Of a stretch of DNA of 28,760 nucleotides, positions 15,730 through 21,269 are shown in pieces. How positions within the stretch are numbered: position 1 is the stretch's first letter; every line of letters begins with the position of its first letter. Source of the stretch: a virus; IMG/VR virus record IMGVR_UViG_3300010430_000366, positions 1-28,760 of that record; one strand, written 5' to 3'. A program made the position numbers and the translations under genes. The notes under the pieces were generated by a model. The model was not told the DNA's origin. It made no database searches and saw only the letters and a program-made list of their open reading frames with translations.

Positions 15730-16283
15730 GTTAATCCCTCGTAGTAATCAATATCTGGCTGCAGGTAAGCGAGCAGCGCCGCCTCGGTTGCCGGGTCCAG
15801 TGATTTCACCAGCTTTGTCCACTTCACCTTTTTCCCCCCGCTAAGGTGCAGCTTGCCAAGTTTCTTGCCCGGCAGCTCCTGCCGCCACGTCTGCTTCAAG
15901 GTGTCAAACTTATACACATCGGTTGGTAGAAACTGGCCGTTATGCGTAAGCAGCTCCAGCTGCAGGGTCCAGTGCGGGTCTTTGTGGCCATCTATGATGA
16001 CCTGCGCCAGTCTCTCTGGCGTGTGGTAGCGGCGTGCGAAAAGTCGCATCATAGAGGCCATGCGGTCCCTTGGATCTCTGAACCACGCCAGTATATTCCA
16101 ACCCTCGCCGTGGCGTGTCAGCGCCTCATCGACACTAATCGATTTCGCGGCATTGTCACCAAAAACAGGCAACAAGCCCTGCACCATGCTAAATGACGCG
16201 CTGCGCCTGATGATACACACGACTTTCTGCTCGCTGGGAAGCTCGATAAACCGACCACCCGCCCTATTTAAGTGCCTTCTCAT
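15726..16283 (-). CDS. Sulfotransferase-family protein (PAPS-dependent type)
   Basis: A 185-residue protein resembling the Sulfotransfer_2-type family, which moves sulfate from PAPS to sugars or other acceptors. Visible landmarks are an N-terminal beta-strand and phosphate-loop-like segment (VVCIIRRSASFSM, about 21-33), the 3'-phosphate-binding motif WFRDPRDRMASM (67-78; R69, D70, R74 and S77), and the H-W-x-x-Q segment with VYKFDTL (about 104-129). The end (PDIDYYEGL) is also typical. The loop at 26-32 lacks the usual K-x-G-S/T-T residues, so activity is uncertain. I chose ATG at 16283, which overlaps the fibre gene stop (ATGA), so it is translationally coupled to the fibre. A glycan-modifying role on virion or host surface is inferred. 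Confidence 0.72.
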   Translation of the reverse strand: MRRHLNRAGGRFIELPSEQKVVCIIRRSASFSMVQGLLPVFGDNAAKSISVDEALTRHGEGWNILAWFRDPRDRMASMMRLFARRYHTPERLAQVIIDGHKDPHWTLQLELLTHNGQFLPTDVYKFDTLKQTWRQELPGKKLGKLHLSGGKKVKWTKLVKSLDPATEAALLAYLQPDIDYYEGLT

Positions 16284-18934
16284 TGCACGCCCTCGTGGAT
16301 AGCTGTGCCTATGCGGTTGCCGATAGCCCGCCCAGACGAGCGGCCAAACCGCCGCATGTCGCCCGTCCTGCTGGTGACAGACCACTCGCTTAACGTCGCG
16401 TTGCTAACGCGCTCGTTGAATATCTGCAGCCTCACCAGCAGCGTGTTGACCTGCTCCAGATCCGCGTGATCACTGCCGATATTCATATCCGTGACAGACG
16501 GGATGCTGGCAGCTCCGTCGACACCCATCTGCACGCCATTGAGATAAGCCGCGATGTCGCCTGTGTTCCAAGCCACGGCAATCACAAGGCGTGTTCCCTC
16601 CAGCCCGGTCAGGCTGGCCGTGATGTCCCACTGCGTTGTGGTGTTAACGCCGATGAAGTGCAGCGTTGAACCGATGACCTCCAGTGCAATGCGGGCCGTG
16701 GCCGAACTGTACAGGCTGACGATCGTCTTGTCGTCGTAGAAATACTTCGGGCACTCCAGCTCTATGAGTAGCGAATGCGCGCTGCCGCTAAGATCTGACA
16801 GGTCATCGGTTGTGACCACATCAGGCTCCGTCGTGTAGTTTGTCGAGCCCGTCAGAAACTGGGTCACATACAGGGGCTCACCAACATAAACCTGCCAGCC
16901 GCCCCACGTATTAGCGTAGTCATCAGAGTATGGCATCACCCGGTCGCCATCGGCTTCCGCGAGGGCCACAACCCAGTCTGCCGTCGTGTCTACGCCGTCT
17001 GACGTGAACACGGTCTCAATGCGATAAAAGCGATCGATCTCTCTGCTGACGTTGATCTCGGTAACATCAGCGCCAACCGTGCCAAGGTTGCCGTCGGCGT
17101 ACTGAAAATAAAAGCCGATGTCCGAATCGTAGTTGTCCAGCCCGATATAACCCCAGTCCGTCCACCCCGGGATAACCAGAATGTTCGGGTCGAATACCCA
17201 GACGTGGCCGCTCATGGTGTACAGCGTGGATGTTGCCAGCGTCAGCGGTTGGGCAACCTTTGACTCGCCCGGCCCGCCAACATCGAGCGGGTCAAGTCTA
17301 TTGCCACCGTAAAACGGCTTTGCCTGCCACGTACCGTCATCTTGGATAGTGTCAATACCGACAGCGGCTGTCCACGGCGCAATGCTTGGATTCACGCTGT
17401 TTATGATGAGCGTCGTGCGGGCTGGCTCTACGATCAGACCCTGCCCAAGGTGGCTGATGCCTTGGCTGAAATCACACTCACTCTCATACCATGTTAGGCC
17501 ACTGTCGCGGATATATGGGAGCTGGGCCTCACCGCCCACAATCATTAGCGATGACAGTGTAAAGTTGCCAGTGCTGGGCGTGCCATCAGCACCGAGCCCA
17601 AAATACACCCCGGGTAGCGCGGCGGGCGCAATTACCCTGAAGTCCAGTCGGCGCTTACCATCTGGCTGCAGCCTGAAGTCCTTGATGTAGAACTTCTGGC
17701 CATCGGGATAGAAATAGTCGTCACCCCAGCCCCAGTAGAAATTGTCCACGAAAACAACTGGCGTGCCCGGGTCTTCGACGCACTCCTCCAACCAGATCGA
17801 ATACAGGCTCGTGGCGAACATTGGGTGTGCCCAGTCATAGCCGGGCGCATACCAGTGATAGGCCGTTTCGTTGGTGCCAACAAACCTCATGGCATTCTGA
17901 TCGTGGCCATCGACGCCACGCTTTGACCCCTGAAACAAAAACTGGGTGCTGGGTGGTTTGCCGTTGACCGGCCAGCCCAGCTTGCTGGCAACAGGAATGG
18001 CATCGCCCGTCTGGCCTGCTGGGTAATCCCAGTAATATCCGTAGTAGTCACTTGGTACTGCGGTGTTTTGCACCGCACCAAACATCTCGCTGTTAATTAC
18101 CTCGTTTCTGGTGTGCCGCGTGGTGTAGTAGACGTGCTGCCGGATCGCGCCAGTGTGCCCGGGCCACAGCCCGCGCTCGTTGTAAGAGTGGTCGGATGAG
18201 CCAGAACTTGACCAAAGCTCATCGATGACCAGCGTATCACCACTGCCGATATACTGCTGATCGGCAAGATCCGGCCCGCCCGCAATACCAAGCCTGTAGT
18301 TGAGCTGACCGCCCCGAAAAGTCACACCAATCCGGAGAAATATCCAATCGCCAGCCGGGTCTGGCTCATAGATTGCGCTGTTGATCCCCCATGCGTCCCA
18401 GTTCTGAGCGCCTATACCTGAATCTACGGTAAATACCCGATCCTGCAGGTCGAAAATAAACGTCCGATCCGACCGCGACGGCACGGTGTCATCGTTTGTG
18501 ACAAACACGTACCGGGCCGTGCTGGCGGTGCGGTTGATCTTCAGGATGATATCTTGGCTCATAAACTTCAGCGTAAGACTCGTGAGGTAGTTGATGGGTT
18601 GTGTTAAGACATGCTGGGCGTCGGTAGCATCGTCGGTGATGGTCCATGCCGCGTTCGCACCACCCCGATAACCTGTTTCGTCCTTGGCAACGGTGACATT
18701 GGTCTTTGTCCATAGCACGTCATTCAGATCATCTGAGTGCCGGAACCAGTTGTCGCTCATGTGGAAGCCCTTAAACTTTGGGATGTTCTCGGCTACATAA
18801 TGGTTGTACTTAGAGTGATCTGGACACCAGCCAAACTGATCGTTGCGCGTGAAGGTCAGCGTGGGTCCGCGGCCTGCAATGGATCTAAGGTCAGGTTGGA
18901 CGGTCCAATCGTACTCGATCGCAGGTACTGGCAT
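16280..18934 (-). CDS. Tail fibre / adhesin-like protein with C-terminal LamG-like domain
   Basis: An 884-residue modular protein. The N-terminus (FTRNDQFGWCPDHSKYNHY) resembles the start of phage fibre proteins that carry repeated jelly-roll modules. Several such modules follow (for example NWFRHSDDLNDVLWTKTNVT, near 62, then NEVINSEMFGAVQ). Residues about 510-535 (LGQGLIVEPARTTLIINS) match the 'LIE-x-xRTNL' linker pattern of many phage fibres. The C-terminal part (about 712-850; IALEVIGSTLHFIG, RLVIAVAWNTGDIAAYLNGV) is a LamG/concanavalin-like sugar-binding domain. ATG at 18934 has AGGAG upstream. It lies before the sulfotransferase-like gene (ATGA). It probably recognises host surface glycans; polymerase or depolymerase motifs are absent. 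Confidence 0.8.
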   Translation of the reverse strand: MPVPAIEYDWTVQPDLRSIAGRGPTLTFTRNDQFGWCPDHSKYNHYVAENIPKFKGFHMSDNWFRHSDDLNDVLWTKTNVTVAKDETGYRGGANAAWTITDDATDAQHVLTQPINYLTSLTLKFMSQDIILKINRTASTARYVFVTNDDTVPSRSDRTFIFDLQDRVFTVDSGIGAQNWDAWGINSAIYEPDPAGDWIFLRIGVTFRGGQLNYRLGIAGGPDLADQQYIGSGDTLVIDELWSSSGSSDHSYNERGLWPGHTGAIRQHVYYTTRHTRNEVINSEMFGAVQNTAVPSDYYGYYWDYPAGQTGDAIPVASKLGWPVNGKPPSTQFLFQGSKRGVDGHDQNAMRFVGTNETAYHWYAPGYDWAHPMFATSLYSIWLEECVEDPGTPVVFVDNFYWGWGDDYFYPDGQKFYIKDFRLQPDGKRRLDFRVIAPAALPGVYFGLGADGTPSTGNFTLSSLMIVGGEAQLPYIRDSGLTWYESECDFSQGISHLGQGLIVEPARTTLIINSVNPSIAPWTAAVGIDTIQDDGTWQAKPFYGGNRLDPLDVGGPGESKVAQPLTLATSTLYTMSGHVWVFDPNILVIPGWTDWGYIGLDNYDSDIGFYFQYADGNLGTVGADVTEINVSREIDRFYRIETVFTSDGVDTTADWVVALAEADGDRVMPYSDDYANTWGGWQVYVGEPLYVTQFLTGSTNYTTEPDVVTTDDLSDLSGSAHSLLIELECPKYFYDDKTIVSLYSSATARIALEVIGSTLHFIGVNTTTQWDITASLTGLEGTRLVIAVAWNTGDIAAYLNGVQMGVDGAASIPSVTDMNIGSDHADLEQVNTLLVRLQIFNERVSNATLSEWSVTSRTGDMRRFGRSSGRAIGNRIGTAIHEGVQ

Positions 18935-18936
18935 TT

Positions 18937-19179
18937 CTAACTCCTGTTGGCATCATCCATCACGGCAATGGTGGACCAATGCCTGCCGGTGTCGCCGGCG
19001 TTCGTCTTCGCCTCTTTGGCAGCCATGCGAATCCACTGCTGCAGCTTGAGGGCGTCGGTGTAGTGCATCCTGAGCGTGCTGTTGCCGATCTGGATGACGG
19101 TGGTCTCACCCTCGGCATAGGCTTTGACGTCCTGCCTGTGCCTGAGCCCGCCAGTGAACTCGTGGCCGTTCTGTTTCAT
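18937..19179 (-). CDS. Small basic protein of unknown function upstream of the fibre
   Basis: An 80-residue charged protein (HEFTGGLRHRQDVKAYAEGE, then a short beta pair TTVIQIGNSTLRMHY and a helix ALKLQQWIRMAAKEAK). It has no membrane segment. ATG at 19179 shares bases with the preceding stop (TGATG), and its own stop lies two bases before the fibre ATG, so it is coupled to both. The strand-strand-helix layout, with 'IGNSTLRMHY', occurs in small phage proteins near fibre genes. A fibre assembly helper is possible, but nothing in the sequence proves it. Confidence 0.65.
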   Translation of the reverse strand: MKQNGHEFTGGLRHRQDVKAYAEGETTVIQIGNSTLRMHYTDALKLQQWIRMAAKEAKTNAGDTGRHWSTIAVMDDANRS

Positions 19180-19445
19180 CAGCTCGGTGTGACCTGCGTA
19201 GCTCCAAGTCCGTCAATCAGGGTCCAGTCATCAGTAGCGTCTGGGCCATCCGCCACGTACATCAATTTGAGCGTAGATTCATACACCCGCCTGCCGAGAA
19301 ACTTGTCCAGCGTGTTGATGCGAGCAGTCGCGTCAGCCAGTTCCGCGGTCGTCGCGGTCGGGAACATCACCTCTTCAAATTCCTCTTTGTTGACGGTGAC
19401 ATACGCTGCGATCGTTTTCAGGTCTAATCTGCTTCCACTTACCAT
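19179..19445 (-). CDS. Small tail-region protein with NT-x-KFxGRxV motif
   Basis: An 88-residue protein with an N-terminal helical part (TIAAYVTVNKEEFEEVMF) and a C-terminal beta part (INTLDKFLGRRVYESTLKLM, DDWTLIDGLGATQVTPS). The 'NT-x-x-KF-x-GR-x-V-x-(D/E)-(S/T)' pattern, followed by W-x-(L/I)-x-DG ... TP, is one I recall in short phage proteins adjacent to fibre genes, where it may form a trimer or linking segment. It begins 12 bases after the preceding stop and ends in a one-base overlap with the next gene. Its function has not been assigned. Confidence 0.65.
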   Translation of the reverse strand: MVSGSRLDLKTIAAYVTVNKEEFEEVMFPTATTAELADATARINTLDKFLGRRVYESTLKLMYVADGPDATDDWTLIDGLGATQVTPS

Positions 19446-19457
19446 TGCGCTCTCCTG

Positions 19458-19901
19458 TTATGTGACGCTGATGTCGAGCTGGCCAGCCTTGAATCGTGGC
19501 TGCACGCCTGAGCTGACATCGAGGGATGGGGATACGGCGCCATAGATCTGCAGGTATCCGGTCGAGGATGCCGCGGAGCCCAGCCCGAAGTAGGTCTCAG
19601 TCTCAGAGCCGCCCGTGGCCTCGGGGAACAGGATCTCGTTATCGTTGTCCACGTTGCCCGTGGCGACCGTCCACTCAGCAACCGACCTAGCGACCGCCAC
19701 CCGGGCGTAAGACGTGTAGGCGGCCTCTGACTGGTCCTGATCAGTGTGTGCGTCATTGAGTGTGGCCGTGTGCAGGCTGGCGTAGATTGAGCCGACCGTG
19801 CCGGCAGGTTGCAGGCCACTGGCATCGCCCCAGTTCGGCGCCTGAACATTGGTGAACATCAGGTCAAGCAGGTCGTCTTCGAGCTGGTTAGTGGCTGGCA
19901 T
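19458..19901 (-). CDS. Phage tail/fibre-associated beta-sandwich protein
   Basis: A 147-residue protein with a widely seen phage layout: an N-terminal helix (NQLEDDLLDLMFTN), then SIYASLHTATLND, an E-AAYTSYARVAVAR segment, a W-TVATG ... NDNEILFPEATGG segment, a YFGLG strand, and a C-terminal GAVSPSLDVSSG ... P-x-FKAGQLDI end. This is the layout of small fibre-like or tail-tip proteins ('YARV ... W ... N ... I-x-FP-x-A ... P-x-F-x-x-G-x-L'). It starts inside the last codons of the preceding 39-residue gene and leads the fibre gene cluster. A host-recognition or connector role is likely. Confidence 0.75.
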   Translation of the reverse strand: MPATNQLEDDLLDLMFTNVQAPNWGDASGLQPAGTVGSIYASLHTATLNDAHTDQDQSEAAYTSYARVAVARSVAEWTVATGNVDNDNEILFPEATGGSETETYFGLGSAASSTGYLQIYGAVSPSLDVSSGVQPRFKAGQLDISVT

Positions 19902-20007
19902 TGGATTTCCCCTTGGCCTTGGGTGGCTTCCAGCCTTTCTTGGCGAGACGTTTCAGCTGATTATCCTTGCGAGCAAGGCGCTCCTTGGGATCGGTGATGG
20001 TGGGCAT
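19888..20007 (-). CDS. 39-residue basic peptide
   Basis: A short frame (MPTITDPKERLARKDNQLKR at the start, ending KSNASH) with ATG at 20007 preceded by CCGGAGA at good spacing. It overlaps the following tail gene by 14 bases, in the manner of other gene pairs here. The product is strongly basic (Lys/Arg-rich, KKGWKPPKAKGK) and has no hydrophobic segment. The stretch between the HTH gene stop and the tail gene is otherwise empty. The ribosome-binding site and the overlap support it as a real gene, perhaps a nucleic-acid-binding peptide or a leader coupling translation to the tail operon. Confidence 0.55.
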   Translation of the reverse strand: MPTITDPKERLARKDNQLKRLAKKGWKPPKAKGKSNASH

Positions 20008-20039
20008 GGCGGTCTCCGGTGCTAACTGAGCGGAGTATA

Positions 20040-20255
20040 TCAGCCTGCGCCTATGGGTCGAGCCTCACTCAGCTCCAGTTCCAGCAGCCTCAGGTAAGAC
20101 GACTTCATCGGCATAAAGGTAGGGTCAGTCGGCTCGCGGGTCCAGTAGTGAACCGTCGAGCGACCGCAGCGGCACAGCTCTACAACGCGCTTTTGCGTCA
20201 GCTTGTGCTTTTTCATGAGGCGCAGCAGGCGCCTGTTGGGATTCATTTTGGCCAT
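20040..20255 (-). CDS. Cro/CI-like helix-turn-helix regulator (71 residues)
   Basis: A small DNA-binding protein. Residues about 12-40 (RLMKKHKLTQKRVVELCRCG then RSTVHYWTRE) form a lambda-repressor-type helix-turn-helix. The C-terminal half (SSYLRLLELELSEARPIG) could be a dimer helix. I chose ATG at 20255; ATG at 20246 (MNPNRR) is an alternative, and the longer frame to 20309 would run through the control elements. It is divergent from the plus-strand operon at 20451-21199 and is separated by inverted repeated elements, as expected for a repressor that controls itself and the operon. No Shine-Dalgarno is clear, which fits a leaderless message (see the promoter entry). It lacks a peptidase domain, so no RecA-induced cleavage is expected. 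Confidence 0.8.
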   Translation of the reverse strand: MAKMNPNRRLLRLMKKHKLTQKRVVELCRCGRSTVHYWTREPTDPTFMPMKSSYLRLLELELSEARPIGAG

Positions 20256-20262
20256 GTGACCC

Positions 20263-20306
20263 ATCATATCTGAACAATGCGAGAATATCCACCCGCATAG
20301 GTAAGC
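20263..20306 (-). promoter_or_regulatory. Putative promoter and operator of the HTH gene
   Basis: On the minus strand, TGGATA (20291-20286), 17 bases and TATGAT (20268-20263) form a plausible sigma-70 promoter. TATGAT ends seven bases before the HTH ATG at 20255, so transcription would start at or next to the ATG, giving a leaderless message like lambda cI from PRM. Two elements shared with the opposite promoter are present: CATTGTTCAGATATGAT (20279-20263), covering the -10 box, and GCTTACCTATGC (20306-20295), just upstream of the -35 box. These are likely operators for the HTH protein. Confidence 0.55.
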
Positions 20307-20390
20307 CATTTAATCTGCGCAAAACCGGATCTGGCCGGCGGCAATCAAGCACTTAGCCACGTATTTCCGATAAATCCTTATAAATCAACC

Positions 20391-20424
20391 GCATACCTAT
20401 GCCATTGTTCAGATGTGATATAAT
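20391..20424 (+). promoter_or_regulatory. Extended -10 promoter with two operator-like elements for the plus-strand operon
   Basis: TGATATAAT (20416-20424) is a perfect extended -10 box; the -35 region is poor, as is usual for such promoters. The dyad GCATA-CC-TATGC (20391-20402) covers the -35 position and CATTGTTCAGATGTGAT (20403-20419) covers the spacer and the start of the -10 box. Both occur again, in opposite orientation, before the divergent HTH gene (11/12 and 16/17 identical). Transcription would begin near 20431, followed by AAAGGAGG (20437-20444) and ATG at 20451. Confidence 0.65.
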
Positions 20425-20450
20425 ATGTATGTAGAGAAAGGAGGCAAACA

Positions 20451-20711
20451 ATGCAACTGCAACGATACCGCGAAGAACTCCTCAAGGGCGCCCGGCCTGC
20501 GCTGGTCGTCAATGAGGGTCGCAAGTGGATGCAGGTGCTGGTTGTCGATCACGGCAAGCTACGGATGGTCCGTCGCCCGTTGACTGAGAAACAGCACATG
20601 ACACCATTGGCAACAAATGAGCGCAAAGCGAAAGCGAGCTTCAGACGCATGGCCAAACGCCGCGGCACGCCGCGCAAGGTAAGAGAGTTTCTAAAGGAGG
20701 CGCTTGCATGA
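20451..20711 (+). CDS. Small basic protein, first gene of the plus-strand operon
   Basis: An 86-residue basic protein. The first half has beta-type segments (ARPALVVNEGRKWMQVLVV, then GKLRMVRRPL); the second half is a charged helical region (NERKAKASFRRMAKRRG, then RKVREFLKEALA). No catalytic motif was seen. ATG at 20451 has a near-perfect AAAGGAGG site, and its stop overlaps the next ATG (ATGA), so the two products are made together. The basic helical end could bind nucleic acid. As part of a regulated cassette with a peptidase-like partner, it may be a cofactor, substrate or inhibitor of that partner. I do not recognise a family. Confidence 0.75.
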   Translation: MQLQRYREELLKGARPALVVNEGRKWMQVLVVDHGKLRMVRRPLTEKQHMTPLATNERKAKASFRRMAKRRGTPRKVREFLKEALA

Positions 20712-21199
20712 AGCTACACCCCACCAAGACCACCGGCAAGCATCCGCTCTGGTGCGGGCCGTCTGCCCTGTCGATCATGACCGGGCGCACGGTCAACTAC
20801 TGCGCCAAGCTGGTAGCTGATCGCCGCAACCGCCGCGGCTGGCACCGAGGCCGCGGCACCTCCAAGCAGGTCAAGGGCGTCGACAACCTAGAGATGCGGC
20901 TGGCCCTCAAGAAGATGGGCTACCGCATGGTGGTTGTTGATGTGCCGAAGCTGAATCATCGCCATCAGGTCATGAGCATCAACCCCGAGCCCTTTGTGCA
21001 GCCAACGCTGTTCCAATACATGAGCGCCCGGGGCGGACCCAACTGGAAGAAGACCATGCTGCTCGAAGTCACTGGTCACTATGTCGTGGTCAACCGGGAC
21101 ACCGTGGCCGACAACCGCACGCCGCTGGGCTGCCACTACAGCAAGTACCGCTGGAAGAAGATGCGAGTGCGGGAGGCTTGGTTAGTCACCTCGATGTGA
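20708..21199 (+). CDS. C39/papain-like cysteine peptidase candidate
   Basis: A 163-residue protein with a cysteine-peptidase layout: the nucleophile motif WCGPSALSIMTGR near the N-terminus (C16), a later TGHYVVV strand (H124), and a VADNRTP segment (D135/N136) as the third residue. This Cys-Gly-Pro-Ser/Ala ... Gly-His-Tyr ... Asp-Asn order is the C39-like and papain-like pattern, and short phage proteins of this kind are known to me only as uncharacterised. A usual oxyanion Gln before the Cys is not obvious (H12 is at that place). The core is basic. No signal peptide is seen, so it would act in the cytoplasm. It could cleave a host or phage protein, or be an inactive fold. A strong GGAGG site overlaps the previous gene and a terminator follows at once. 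Confidence 0.65.
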   Translation: MKLHPTKTTGKHPLWCGPSALSIMTGRTVNYCAKLVADRRNRRGWHRGRGTSKQVKGVDNLEMRLALKKMGYRMVVVDVPKLNHRHQVMSINPEPFVQPTLFQYMSARGGPNWKKTMLLEVTGHYVVVNRDTVADNRTPLGCHYSKYRWKKMRVREAWLVTSM

Positions 21200-21242
21200 G
21201 GTAAGCTGCCCCTGAGTAAAGCGGGATACCCATCCCCATCTT

Positions 21243-21269
21243 AGCCCCGGTTCGCCGGGGCTTTTTTTT
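21243..21269 (+). terminator. Strong intrinsic terminator of the plus-strand operon
   Basis: An 8-base-pair stem (AGCCCCGG with CCGGGGCT, 21243-21250 and 21255-21262) closes a TTCG tetraloop and runs into a tract of eight T residues (21262-21269). It ends the two-gene plus-strand operon 43 bases after its stop codon. The T tract also contains the TAA stop of the convergent large terminase gene. On the minus strand the stem is not followed by T residues, so it should not stop late transcripts. Confidence 0.9.

Noticed and set aside
12864-18934. Diversity-generating retroelement in the fibre region
   Set aside because: There is no reverse transcriptase gene in the window and I saw no adenine-biased template/variable repeat pair or C-type lectin end.
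20310-20390. tRNA or small RNA in the divergent intergenic region
   Set aside because: No cloverleaf or T-loop pattern could be traced; the region is explained by the promoters and operators.
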